Shown here: piece after piece, positions 1 to 8,601 of the stretch
Layout: each line of letters begins with the position of its first letter
How positions within the stretch are numbered: the first letter of the stretch is position 1
Origin: Streptomyces sp. NBC_00234
GTDB lineage: Bacteria > Actinomycetota > Actinomycetes > Streptomycetales > Streptomycetaceae
Reading direction: 5' to 3'
Assembly: GCF_036195325.1 (NCBI RefSeq)
Contig: NZ_CP108101.1
Location: forward strand, 5,890,001-5,954,000
Length of the DNA stretch: 64,000 bases
The notes under the pieces: generated by a model
Seen by the model: only the letters and a program-made list of their open reading frames with translations
Databases searched by the model: none
What the model was told of the DNA's origin: nothing
Position numbers and translations under genes: made by a program

Positions 1-1
1 C

Positions 2-1024
2 TGCGAGTTCGAACGCACCGGTGAGATCGACGTCGCCACCGAACCGCACCAGCTCGAAGAGCTGCGCGCCTGGCACCGGGAGACCGCGGATCTCGGCTTC
101 ACCGGGATGGAGTTCCTGGACCAGGACGCGGTGCGGGCGGAAGTCGACTCGCCGACCTTCCTGGGCGGGCTCCTGGACCGGCGCGGTGTCGCCATGCTGC
201 ACCCCGCGAAGCTGGCCTGGGGCCTGAAGCGGGCCTGCCTGGACCTCGGCGTGCGGATGTACGAGCACACCCGCGGGCTCGACCTGGTCAAGTCCGGTCC
301 GGGGATGGCGGTCCGCACACCGTACGGGCGGATCCTGGCGCACAAGGTCGCGCTCGGTACGAACATCTTCCCCTCGCTCGTCAAGCGCGTACGCCCGTAC
401 ACCGTCCCGGTCTACGACTACGCGCTGATGACCGAACCCCTCAGCGACGAGCAGCTGGCCGCGATCGGCTGGAAGAACCGGCAGGGGCTCGGCGACAGCG
501 CCAATCAGTTCCACTACTTCCGGCTCTCCTCGGACAACCGGATCCTGTGGGGCGGATACGACGCGATCTATCCGTACGGAGGCCGGCTCAGCGCCGACCT
601 GGACCAGCGGCCCGAGACCTTCCTCAAGCTCGCGGGCCAGTTCTTCGATTGCTTCCCGCAGCTCGCCGGTCTGCGCTTCACCCACGCGTGGGGAGGCGCG
701 ATCGACACGTGCTCGCGCTTCTCCGCCTTCTTCGGCACGGCCCATCAGGGACGGGTCGCCTATGCGGCCGGATTCACCGGGCTCGGGGTCGGCGCGACCC
801 GGTTCGGGGCCGATGTGATGCTCGATCTGCTCGCCGGTGAGAAGACGGAGCGGACCGAGCTGGAGATGGTCCGTTCGAAGCCTCTTCCCTTCCCGCCCGA
901 GCCGTTCGCCTGGGCCGGTATCGAGCTCACCAAGAGGTCGCTCGCCAGGGCCGACAACAACGGCGGCCACCGCAACCTGTGGCTGCGGACGATGGACCGG
1001 CTGGGTCTCGGCTTCGACAGCTGA
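2..1024 (+). CDS. FAD-dependent oxidoreductase, PuuB/DadA-like (5' end outside window)
   Basis: C-terminal part of a DAO-superfamily flavoenzyme. The reading frame is open from the first bases, so the true start and the N-terminal GxGxxG FAD-binding segment lie upstream of the window. The visible part carries the substrate domain and the C-terminal FAD-binding return, with the motifs RILWGGYDAIYPYGG, FTHAWGGAID and AAGFTGLGVGATRFGA, typical of gamma-glutamylputrescine oxidase and glycine/D-amino-acid oxidases. The nearby gabT, PucR-type regulator and aldehyde dehydrogenase make oxidation of a (gamma-glutamylated) polyamine or amine the best guess. The exact substrate is inference; the flavoenzyme assignment is secure. 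Confidence 0.85.
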   Translation, partial: CEFERTGEIDVATEPHQLEELRAWHRETADLGFTGMEFLDQDAVRAEVDSPTFLGGLLDRRGVAMLHPAKLAWGLKRACLDLGVRMYEHTRGLDLVKSGPGMAVRTPYGRILAHKVALGTNIFPSLVKRVRPYTVPVYDYALMTEPLSDEQLAAIGWKNRQGLGDSANQFHYFRLSSDNRILWGGYDAIYPYGGRLSADLDQRPETFLKLAGQFFDCFPQLAGLRFTHAWGGAIDTCSRFSAFFGTAHQGRVAYAAGFTGLGVGATRFGADVMLDLLAGEKTERTELEMVRSKPLPFPPEPFAWAGIELTKRSLARADNNGGHRNLWLRTMDRLGLGFDS

Positions 1025-1154
1025 ACCCGTCCCGTGTGATCCGCTTCACACCGACAGGACTCCGAACCCGCGTAATGAACCGGGCCCGGGCCTCTCTCTT
1101 CCGTGAACGCACTGGCAGGAACCTGCCGGTGCCCACGTGAACGGGAGGCATGCC

Positions 1155-1631
1155 ATGACCGGCCCGGGGCCCAAGTCCGCAGTCGAGTGGCTCGCATCAG
1201 CGGCACCGGATCCCGACGCCTGCCGGTGGGAATGGGAGCGCAACCCGCAAGGGATCGCGCTCCTGCCCGCCGGCAGGCGCTGGGACGTGCTGATTCTTCC
1301 GGGGGAGCTCGGTTATCCGACGCTCGACGTGCTCACCCGTCTCATCGACCGGCCCGGACCGGTGCTCGCCGATTTCGGCGAGGCCCGGATGGGTTTCTTC
1401 GTGCCGCCCGGCACCGTGACGCGCTGGATCGGCAGCGGCGTACGGGGCGCGGGCCGGGGCACCTGGATCGTCGTCCCGTATCCCGGCAGGGCCTCCGGCG
1501 GCGTGCGGTGGCTCATTCCGCCGGACGGCTCCGGGACGCTCACCGACCCGGCCCTGCTGGAACTCGCGATGCACGAGGCGGCGGGGGCGGCGGCGCGGGA
1601 CGGCGACGACGGAGGTGGCGGCCGGGGCTGA
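1155..1631 (+). CDS. conserved hypothetical protein, 158 aa
   Basis: Soluble protein with no signal peptide or membrane segment. I prefer the ATG at 1155 over an in-frame GTG at 1137 because GGGAGG at 1142-1147 is well placed for 1155. The N-terminus (AVEWLASAAPDPDACRWEWE, then a segment naming LLPAGRRWDVLILP) resembles the leading part of actinobacterial proteins annotated as bifunctional primase/polymerase N-domain relatives, but no catalytic motif is visible. The tail is Gly/Asp-rich (DGDDGGGG). It follows the flavoenzyme by 130 bp and precedes the chitinase promoter, so it is probably a single-gene unit. Function unknown. Confidence 0.7.
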   Translation: MTGPGPKSAVEWLASAAPDPDACRWEWERNPQGIALLPAGRRWDVLILPGELGYPTLDVLTRLIDRPGPVLADFGEARMGFFVPPGTVTRWIGSGVRGAGRGTWIVVPYPGRASGGVRWLIPPDGSGTLTDPALLELAMHEAAGAAARDGDDGGGGRG

Positions 1632-1680
1632 CGGGGGCGAGCGGCGGGGACCGGGAGAGGGCGCTGCGGCGCCAGAGGTC

Positions 1681-1709
1681 TTGACAAGCTGATTGGTCTG
1701 GACCATGTT
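1681..1709 (+). promoter_or_regulatory. chitinase promoter with DasR-type dre operator
   Basis: A perfect -35 TTGACA lies at 1681-1686, followed after 17 nt by CATGTT (1704-1709) as a weak -10. The spacer and -10 are overlapped by ATTGGTCTGGACCATG (1692-1707), whose core TGGTCTGGACCA (1694-1705) is one base away from a perfect TGGTCTAGACCA palindrome. DasR, the GntR-family sensor of aminosugar phosphates, is known to bind this motif in front of Streptomyces chitinase and N-acetylglucosamine genes. An operator over the core promoter fits repression relieved by chitin breakdown products. Confidence 0.82.
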
Positions 1710-1750
1710 GTGGCCCGCCGCACCCAATTCCCCCCTGCACGGAGGCTGTT

Positions 1751-3574
1751 GTGGAACGTACGGGACCCCCTGCCCGATTGTCCGGACTTCTGGCCGCCCT
1801 CGCGGCGACGCTGCTCGCCGCCGCGGGACTGGTCGCCACCGCCCCGCCCGCCGGCGCCGCCGACGCCGAACTGGCCCGCAACGGCGGCTTCGAGGCCGGA
1901 CTGGACGGCTGGAGCTGCACCGCCGGCAGCGGAGCGGTCGTCAGCACCCCTGTGCACGGCGGCACTTCGGCACTGCGGGGCACCCCGGCCGGCAGCGACA
2001 ACGCCAAGTGCTCCCAGACCGTCACGGTCAAGCCCGGCTCCACCTACACGCTGAGCTCCTGGGTGCAGGGCAGTTACGTCTACCTCGGCGCGTCCGGCAC
2101 CGGCACCACCGACGTGTCCACCTGGACCCAGTCGCCCGGCGCCTGGAAGCAGCTCAGCACCACGTTCACGACCGGGGCCTCCACCACCTCGGTGACCGTG
2201 TACACCCACGGCTGGTACGGCACCCCCGCCTACTACGCCGACGACCTCAGCCTCATCGGCCCGGGCGGCGACCCGGTCGCGCTGCCCGCCGTCCCCGCCG
2301 GGCTGAGGGCGGGCACGGCCACCTCCTCCTCCGTCCCGCTCTCCTGGAACGCCGCATCCGGATCCACCGGCTACCACGTCTACCAGGGCGGCGCCAAGGT
2401 CCTCACGGTCACCGGCACCTCCGCCACCGTGACCGGCCTGGCCGCCTCGACCGCGTACAGCTTCCAGGTCGCCGCGGTCAACGCCGCCGGTGAGTCCGCC
2501 AAGTCGGCCGCGGTCTCCGCCACCACCACGGCGGGCGGCGGCGGGGGCGGGGGAGACCTCCCGGCCCACGCCCTCGTCGGCTATCTGCACTCCAGCTTCG
2601 CCAACGGCTCCGGCTATACGCGGATGGCGGACGTGCCCGACTCCTGGGACGTCATCAACCTCGCCTTCGGCGAGCCGACCTCCGTCACCTCCGGCGACAT
2701 CCGCTTCTCGCTCTGCCCGGTCGCCGAGTGCCCGAACGTGGAGTCCGCGGCCGAGTTCAAGGCCGCCATCAAGGCCAAGCAGGCCGCGGGCAAGAAGGTG
2801 CTCATCTCCATCGGCGGCCAGAACGGTCAGGTGCAGCTCGCCACGACCGCGGCCCGTGACACCTTCGTCTCCTCGGTCAGCAAGATCATCGACGAGTACG
2901 GGCTGAACGGCCTCGACATCGACTTCGAGGGGCACTCCCTCTCGCTGAACACCGGCGACACCGACTTCCGCAGCCCGACCTCACCGGTGATCGTCAACCT
3001 GATCTCGGCGGTCAAGACCCTCAAGGCGAAGTACGGCGCCGGCTTCGTCCTCACCATGGCCCCGGAGACCTTCTTCGTCCAGCTCGGCTACCAGTACTAC
3101 GGCTCGGGCCCCTGGGGCGGCCAGGACCCCCGCGCGGGCGCCTACCTCCCGGTCATCCACGCCCTGCGCGACGACCTCACCCTGCTGCACGTCCAGGACT
3201 ACAACTCGGGTTCCATCATGGGTCTGGACAACCAGTACCACTCGATGGGCGGCGCGGACTTCCACATCGCCATGACCGACATGCTCCTCACGGGCTTCCC
3301 GGTCGCCGGCGACCAGTCGAGGATCTTCCCGGCGCTGCGCCCCGAGCAGGTCGCCATCGGCCTGCCGGCCTCGACCCAGGCGGGCAACGGGCACACCTCG
3401 CCCGCCGAGGTGAACAAGGCGCTGAACTGCCTGACCAAGAAGACCGACTGCGGCAGCTACCAGACTCACGGCACCTGGCCCGCGCTGCGCGGGCTGATGA
3501 CCTGGTCGATCAACTGGGACCGCTTCAACCAGTGGGAGTTCTCGAAGAACTTCGACGCCTACTTCGGCGGCTGA
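1751..3574 (+). CDS. secreted GH18 chitinase with CBM and FnIII domains
   Basis: Extracellular endo-acting chitinase of 607 aa. GTG at 1751 follows GGAGG (1741-1745). Domains in order: Sec signal peptide (about 1-36, ending near PAGAADA); a carbohydrate-binding beta-sandwich (about 38-170, beginning ELARNGGFEAGLDGW); fibronectin type III (about 178-258); a seven-glycine linker; and a GH18 barrel (about 272-607). The catalytic signature is LDIDFEG with Glu393 as proton donor; the first Asp of the usual DxxDxDxE is Asn386, as in some actinobacterial GH18 enzymes. Its stop lies 50 bp inside the convergent phosphatase gene. The upstream dre site predicts DasR control and induction by chitin or GlcNAc. 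Confidence 0.95.
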   Translation: MERTGPPARLSGLLAALAATLLAAAGLVATAPPAGAADAELARNGGFEAGLDGWSCTAGSGAVVSTPVHGGTSALRGTPAGSDNAKCSQTVTVKPGSTYTLSSWVQGSYVYLGASGTGTTDVSTWTQSPGAWKQLSTTFTTGASTTSVTVYTHGWYGTPAYYADDLSLIGPGGDPVALPAVPAGLRAGTATSSSVPLSWNAASGSTGYHVYQGGAKVLTVTGTSATVTGLAASTAYSFQVAAVNAAGESAKSAAVSATTTAGGGGGGGDLPAHALVGYLHSSFANGSGYTRMADVPDSWDVINLAFGEPTSVTSGDIRFSLCPVAECPNVESAAEFKAAIKAKQAAGKKVLISIGGQNGQVQLATTAARDTFVSSVSKIIDEYGLNGLDIDFEGHSLSLNTGDTDFRSPTSPVIVNLISAVKTLKAKYGAGFVLTMAPETFFVQLGYQYYGSGPWGGQDPRAGAYLPVIHALRDDLTLLHVQDYNSGSIMGLDNQYHSMGGADFHIAMTDMLLTGFPVAGDQSRIFPALRPEQVAIGLPASTQAGNGHTSPAEVNKALNCLTKKTDCGSYQTHGTWPALRGLMTWSINWDRFNQWEFSKNFDAYFGG

Positions 3575-4343
3575 GCACCCACAGCGCCACCAGCAGCACC
3601 CCGCTCAGGCACCAGCTGGCGATCACGTCGAGCGGCCAGTGATAGCCGCGCAGCACCAGACCGATGCTCGTCGCCGCCGTCAGCAGGACGGCGGCGGCGG
3701 GCATCGTCCATGAGCGCTTCAGATACGGGACCAGGAGCATCGCCGCCGCGCCGTAGGCCACGGCCGAGGTGGCCGTATGGCCCGACGGGTAGTAGCCGGT
3801 GGCCTCGGTCAGAGGGCCCTGGCGGTCGGTCCACAGCTTCAGCGGGACCACCAGCGCGGGCACGGCGGCCATCGCGAGTGCGGCGTACAGCGGTGCGCGG
3901 CGGGCGCCGCGCACCAGCGCGAAGACGATCGCGCAGCCCAGTACCGGGAGCGCGACCTGCATGTTGCCGAGATCGGTGAAGAGGTCGGCGAGCCCGGCCG
4001 GACCGCGGCCCGCCAGCGCCTCGCCGACGCGCTCGTCGGGACCGAGCAGGGGGCCGTCGGCCAGGACCTGCCAGGTGATGAGCGCGAAGACCGTGAGCAG
4101 CACCGCCACCACGGAAACGAGAGGAGCCGGTCGTCCAGGAACAGGGGGGGTTGTTCCTGGACGACCGGCGGGATCGGTTTGCCGCGCGCCCCGGGGGGTG
4201 TGGGGCGGGCGGCCATCCGATCGGTGAGGAGTTCCGGAGCCAGAGGCTCCAGTGGTGTGCGCGTGGGCACAACCGGGACGGCACTGGGGAAGCGCCGAAC
4301 CGGAGTCGCCCGCAGTCTCCTGCGAGCGGCGTGTTTCTCTCAT
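3525..4343 (-). CDS. PAP2-family membrane phosphatase (start uncertain, possible frameshift)
   Basis: Integral membrane phosphatase of the PAP2/undecaprenyl-diphosphatase type. The conserved part has several hydrophobic helices (first VAVLLTVFALITWQVLADG) and the signature pieces KLWTDRQGP, PSGHTATSAVAYG and RGYHWPLDVIASW, which carry the catalytic residues for lipid-pyrophosphate hydrolysis. The C-terminal 50 bp overlap the chitinase gene. The 5' end is doubtful. In the sequence as given, intact starts are ATG 4343 (272 aa, no good RBS) or GTG 4112 (195 aa, lacking any leader). A different frame upstream (from GTG 4270 or ATG 4216, leader MAARPTPPGARGKPIPPVVQ) has more Streptomyces-like third positions and would join the PAP2 frame if the C-run at 4144-4150 had one more base. 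Confidence 0.75.
   Translation of the reverse strand: MRETRRSQETAGDSGSALPQCRPGCAHAHTTGASGSGTPHRSDGRPPHTPRGARQTDPAGRPGTTPPVPGRPAPLVSVVAVLLTVFALITWQVLADGPLLGPDERVGEALAGRGPAGLADLFTDLGNMQVALPVLGCAIVFALVRGARRAPLYAALAMAAVPALVVPLKLWTDRQGPLTEATGYYPSGHTATSAVAYGAAAMLLVPYLKRSWTMPAAAVLLTAATSIGLVLRGYHWPLDVIASWCLSGVLLVALWVLSRRSRRRSSSRTPTG
4126..4169. repeat. perfect 18-bp inverted repeat around a G7 run
   Basis: GCCGGTCGTCCAGGAACA at 4126-4143 is repeated exactly in reverse complement at 4152-4169, separated by GGGGGGGT. It lies inside the 5' part of the PAP2 phosphatase gene, where the apparent coding frame changes. It is not positioned like a terminator, since the phosphatase frame reads through it. Confidence 0.9.
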
Positions 4344-4492
4344 CTGCAGAAACCGTACGTCAGCCGAAGGGGGACCGACAGCCGGAATCGAATCCCGCCA
4401 TCGGCCCCCCACACGTTCTTCACAGGCCCACACCGGGGCCGGGTCCGGCCCCCGCGAAATCGCCGTGCGGCGTTCGGCGGGGTTCGCACGGA

Positions 4493-5833
4493 TCAGACCG
4501 TGGCGAAAGCCTGCTCGAGGACGTCGAGGCCCTCGTTCAGCAGGTCCTCGCCGATGACGAGCGGCGGCAGGAAGCGCAGGACGTTGCCGTACGTGCCACA
4601 GGTGAGGACCAGCACACCCTCGGCGTGGCATGCCTTGGCCAGGCCCGCGGCGGCGGCCGGGTTCGGGTCCTTCGTGCCGGGCTGGACGAGCTCGATCGCG
4701 ATCATCGCGCCACGGCCACGGATGTCACCGATGATGTCGCCGTTGGGGAGCTTCGACTGCATCTCGGCGAGGCGGCCCTTCATGACCTCCTCGATGCGCT
4801 TGGCCTTCGCGTTCAGGTCCAGCTCGCGCATCGTCTCGATGGCGCCGAGCGCACCCGCGCAGGCCACCGGGTTGCCGCCGTACGTGCCACCGAGGCCGCC
4901 GGCGTGCGCGGCGTCCATGATCTCGGCGCGGCCCGTCACGGCCGAGAGCGGCAGGCCGCCCGCGATGCCCTTCGCCGTGGTGATGAGGTCGGGGACGATG
5001 CCCTCGTCCTCACAGGCGAACCACTGGCCGGTGCGGCAGAAGCCGGACTGGATCTCGTCCGCGACGAAGACGATGCCGTTGTCCTTGGCGAACTGGGCGA
5101 TCGCCGGGAGGAAGCCCTTGGCCGGCTCGATGAAGCCGCCCTCGCCGAGGACCGGCTCGATGATGATCGCGGCGACGTTGTCGGCGCCGATCTGCTTGGT
5201 GATCTGGTCGATGGCCTGCGCGGACGCCTCGGCGCCGGCGTTCTCGGCACCGGTCGGCCAGCGGTAGCCGTACGCGACCGGGACGCGGTAGACCTCGGGC
5301 GCGAACGGGCCGAAGCCCTGCTTGTACGGCATGTTCTTCGCCGTCAGAGCCATCGTGAGGTTGGTCCGGCCGTGGTAGCCGTGGTCGAAGACGACGACCG
5401 CGGTGCGCTTGGTGTAGGCGCGGGCGATCTTCACCGCGTTCTCGACGGCCTCGGCGCCCGAGTTGAACAGCGCGGACTTCTTCGCGTGGTCGCCCGGCGT
5501 CAGCTCGGCCAGCTGCTCGCAGACCTCTACGTAACCCTCGTACGGCGTGACCATGAAACAGGTGTGGGTGAAGTCGGCGAGCTGCGCGGACGCGCGGCGC
5601 ACGACGGCCTCGGCGGAGGCGCCCACCGAGGTCACGGCGATACCGGAGCCGAAGTCGATCAGACGGTTGCCGTCCACGTCCTCGATGATCCCGCCACCGG
5701 CGCGGGCCGTGAACACCGGCAGAGTGGAGCCCACCCCTGCGGCGACCGCCGCGAGGCGGCGAGCCTGGAGCTCGACCGACTTCGGGCCGGGAATGGCGGT
5801 GACGACGCTGCGCTCCTGCGGGATTGCGCTCAT
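4493..5833 (-). CDS. gabT: 4-aminobutyrate aminotransferase
   Basis: PLP-dependent class-III aminotransferase (446 aa) that moves the amino group of GABA to 2-oxoglutarate, giving succinate semialdehyde. ATG at 5833 has an AGGAG ribosome site about 7 nt upstream. Motifs seen: NSGAEAVENAVKIARAYTKR for cofactor phosphate and substrate binding, FDHGYHGRTNLTMALT, VADEIQSGFCRTGQWF with the PLP-ring Asp, and LITTAKGIAGGLPLS with the Schiff-base Lys near residue 288. Full length for the family. Together with the flavoenzyme, PucR regulator and aldehyde dehydrogenase nearby it fits polyamine/GABA breakdown. The region in front of it contains a perfect 15-bp palindrome (5936-5950) that may be an operator. 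Confidence 0.93.
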   Translation of the reverse strand: MSAIPQERSVVTAIPGPKSVELQARRLAAVAAGVGSTLPVFTARAGGGIIEDVDGNRLIDFGSGIAVTSVGASAEAVVRRASAQLADFTHTCFMVTPYEGYVEVCEQLAELTPGDHAKKSALFNSGAEAVENAVKIARAYTKRTAVVVFDHGYHGRTNLTMALTAKNMPYKQGFGPFAPEVYRVPVAYGYRWPTGAENAGAEASAQAIDQITKQIGADNVAAIIIEPVLGEGGFIEPAKGFLPAIAQFAKDNGIVFVADEIQSGFCRTGQWFACEDEGIVPDLITTAKGIAGGLPLSAVTGRAEIMDAAHAGGLGGTYGGNPVACAGALGAIETMRELDLNAKAKRIEEVMKGRLAEMQSKLPNGDIIGDIRGRGAMIAIELVQPGTKDPNPAAAAGLAKACHAEGVLVLTCGTYGNVLRFLPPLVIGEDLLNEGLDVLEQAFATV

Positions 5834-5935
5834 GAGGGGCTCCTGGGGGTGTTTCGTACGCTTCTCTTTCTGCAGGCTAGGGGCGGGGACCCGCGACCGG
5901 CATGCTCCGATCGGGAGTGGTGGGGGGCGTGTCCT

Positions 5936-5950
5936 TGTCCGCTGCGGACA
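5936..5950. promoter_or_regulatory. perfect palindrome upstream of gabT, candidate operator
   Basis: TGTCCGCTGCGGACA is a perfect 15-bp inverted repeat in the 245-bp divergent gap between gabT and the membrane ATPase gene, about 105-120 bp upstream of the gabT start codon. The GGACA half-site recurs in the gap before the aldehyde dehydrogenase gene. A PucR-type regulator is encoded 2.6 kb away, so it is a natural candidate ligand; this is inference. Confidence 0.4.
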
Positions 5951-6078
5951 GATGGGCGTACCTGCCACGGAGGTTCCCCGGAAGGGACCGGCCCGGGCGC
6001 CTGGCTGAACTCCTGGTGCGGGCGCACTAGATTGACCGGGGCAGCGGACGGACCTGGCCGGTCAGGGGGCAGCGGTTC

Positions 6079-8469
6079 ATGGACACCGAAGGCACGTACG
6101 GCGCACGGGACACACGGGCGAACAAGGTGCCCCGTCCCGCCGCGCCACCCTCCGCCGGACCCCCGCCGGCCACTCCGCCCCCTCCGCCGCCCGCCCCGCC
6201 GCGCCCGGACCGCGCCCCGGGGACCGGTCCGCGCCTGGACGAGTGGCTGCGCACCCCGCGTCTCCCGCAGGAGCCCGGCGTCTGGCGGTACGGCCACACG
6301 CCCAGGCCGCCCGAGAAACCCGAAGGCGTCTCCGACCGGTCCCTGGTGGTCGGCACGGTGATCGCGGTGCTCTGCGGAGTCCTCGTCTGGTCCCTGTGGC
6401 GCAACGGGTACATCCCCTACCGGCTGGTCCCGCTCAAGCTCTTCACCCCGCGCGAGTGGTGGTACGTGGGCAGCGCCGGCGGTCCGCGGACGGTGGAGGG
6501 CGTCGACGCCCTGACGGTGTACGAGGCCGTCCTGTTCGGGCTGCTCGTGTACGCCTGCGGACGCCTGGGCAACTGGCGCGAGCTCTTCGCGCGGCACGTC
6601 GCCGGGCGCGGGCAGCCCTTCCTCGGTGTGGCCACCGCGGCCATGGCGGCCCTGGCCCAGCTCCTCGTCTGGCAGGACGCCGTGCCCCTCGTCAGGCCCG
6701 TCCTGGTCCTCGTCGCCTCGGTCGCGGGCGGCGAGGTCTTCCAGAGCCAGAGCGTCGTGAACGTCGTCTACGCGCTGATCACCGCCGCGGTGCTGTACCC
6801 GTTCGCCCGCCTGGGCCGCTGGCGGGAGCTCGCCGCCATGTACCGCAAGGGCCGCTTCGGCGGCCCCCGTGCCGCCTCCGCGGCGGAGCCGGCCCCCGAA
6901 ACGGCCGACGACCGGTGGCCCGAGCTGCGCGCGGCCGGACGGACGGATGCCGCCGAGACGCTCACCGCCGAGGTCCGCGCCGGCCGGATGAACGACGTCG
7001 ACTGCGCACGGCTGCGCCACGCCTGGACCGTCGCCCGGACGCACCCCGACCGCCTCGCCGGATTCACCGAAGCCGTCCTGCGCGCGGGGGGCGCCGCCGC
7101 CCTGCATCCCTCCGGCCGGCGGGACCTGCCGCAGCGCACCGCACGGCACGACGTCCTGACGGGCCAGGTGCGCATCGGCCGGTGCGCGGACGACCCCCAC
7201 AATCCCTACGAGCGCCGCGGCTCGGGTCTCGCCCTGGAACCCGCGCTGCTGGGCAGCTCCCTGCTGGCGGTGGGGCCGCCCGGCTCGGGCAAGTCCGCCG
7301 CTCTCGTACGGCCCGTCGTCGAGTCCCTCGCCCTCCGGGCGCTCGCCGGGCAGGCCGCCGTCCTCGCGGTGGGCGGGGCGGGAGCCGCGCTCGGCCCCGA
7401 CGACGCGTACGACGTCGTGGTGAGCATCGGCGACCCCCGGTCCGCACACGACTTCGACCTGTACGGGGGGACGACCGATCCCGACGAGGCCGCCGGCGTC
7501 CTCGCCGAAGGGCTCATCGGCGACGTGTCCACGGTGGACAGCCGGCGCGCGGCCACCGTGCTCGCCCAGTTGCTCGGCCCCTACCGCACCGTCCACGGGC
7601 ACTTCCCGCGCGTGTCCGAACTCCGCGAGCTGCTCGACGGCGCCCCCGGCGCCCTCGACGGGCTGCGCCGGGCGCTGGAGGCGGGCGGCCACGCGGCGAT
7701 GCTGCGCGAACTGGACGCCAGGGCCCGGCAGGCGGGCGGCGCCGGAGATCCCGGGTCGGTGCTCGCCGACCGGATCGCGCTGCTCGACCGGCCCGCGTTC
7801 GCCGGATTCTTCGCCACCGGGGACGAGGCCCGCCCCTTCTCGCTGCGCTCCCTGGAACAGCTGCCCCTGCGGGTCCGTATCGATCTGCCGGAGCGCACCC
7901 ACGCCGAGGCGTCCCGGCTCCTCGCCCGGCTCGTCCTCGCCCAGTTCACGGCCGTGGCCGCGGCGCGCGCCGACCGTTCGCTCTTCGTCTGCCTGGTCCT
8001 GGACGACGCGACGCACACCGTGACGCCCGAGACCGTGCGCGGCATCCGGCGGCTGCGGTCGGTCAACGCGGGCGCCGTGCTCGTGCTGCGCACCGTCGAC
8101 GACGTCCCCGAGGGGCTGCACACCGCGCTGATGGGCGCCGTCGGCTGCTGCATGGCGTTCTCCGGCGTGACCACCTGGGACGGCAAGCGGTTCGCGGAGG
8201 TGTGGGGCAAGGAATGGGTGTCGACCCGGGAGGTCGCCCAGCACACGGTCTTCGCCGACCAGCCCTTCACCCGCGCCGTGCACGCCCTGCGCAAGCTGGT
8301 GACCGGCAAGGCGGTGACGACGGACGCCGTGACCGTACGGCAGGTGGAGCGGGAACGCTGGTCGGCCTCCGAACTGGCGTACTCCGTTCCGGCCGGGCAC
8401 GCGGTGCTGTCGCTGACGACCGTGGACGGCGAGCACGTACCGCCGCTTCTGGTGGAACTCGGCGGCTGA
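6079..8469 (+). CDS. membrane-anchored VirD4/TraG-like ATPase
   Basis: 796-aa membrane protein. The N-terminal 80 residues are Pro-rich and low-complexity. Four hydrophobic segments follow (about 95-115, 150-165, 180-212 and 225-250), then a cytoplasmic nucleotide-binding domain with Walker A GPPGSGKSAALV near residues 398-409 and a Walker-B-like VCLVLDDATH near 640. The ending, with LRSVNAGAVLVLRTVDDVPE and FSGVTTWDGKRFAEVWGKEW, is laid out like type IV coupling proteins, which scan for substrate DNA or protein. No relaxase or other conjugation gene is in the window, so transfer is not implied. The start ATG has only a weak RBS. Streptomyces databases call such proteins ATP/GTP-binding; role unknown. 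Confidence 0.75.
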   Translation: MDTEGTYGARDTRANKVPRPAAPPSAGPPPATPPPPPPAPPRPDRAPGTGPRLDEWLRTPRLPQEPGVWRYGHTPRPPEKPEGVSDRSLVVGTVIAVLCGVLVWSLWRNGYIPYRLVPLKLFTPREWWYVGSAGGPRTVEGVDALTVYEAVLFGLLVYACGRLGNWRELFARHVAGRGQPFLGVATAAMAALAQLLVWQDAVPLVRPVLVLVASVAGGEVFQSQSVVNVVYALITAAVLYPFARLGRWRELAAMYRKGRFGGPRAASAAEPAPETADDRWPELRAAGRTDAAETLTAEVRAGRMNDVDCARLRHAWTVARTHPDRLAGFTEAVLRAGGAAALHPSGRRDLPQRTARHDVLTGQVRIGRCADDPHNPYERRGSGLALEPALLGSSLLAVGPPGSGKSAALVRPVVESLALRALAGQAAVLAVGGAGAALGPDDAYDVVVSIGDPRSAHDFDLYGGTTDPDEAAGVLAEGLIGDVSTVDSRRAATVLAQLLGPYRTVHGHFPRVSELRELLDGAPGALDGLRRALEAGGHAAMLRELDARARQAGGAGDPGSVLADRIALLDRPAFAGFFATGDEARPFSLRSLEQLPLRVRIDLPERTHAEASRLLARLVLAQFTAVAAARADRSLFVCLVLDDATHTVTPETVRGIRRLRSVNAGAVLVLRTVDDVPEGLHTALMGAVGCCMAFSGVTTWDGKRFAEVWGKEWVSTREVAQHTVFADQPFTRAVHALRKLVTGKAVTTDAVTVRQVERERWSASELAYSVPAGHAVLSLTTVDGEHVPPLLVELGG

Positions 8470-8601
8470 GGGGGCCGGCGGGGCCAGAGGTGCTACCGGG
8501 GAGTAGGGCGTCGAGCGGCTCCATCGACTCTGCCGCCCTGGCAGAATCGAAGCAGCCGTTCGTACGGGACGGCGAAATCGATCCAAAGGTCCCGCGGTCC
8601 C

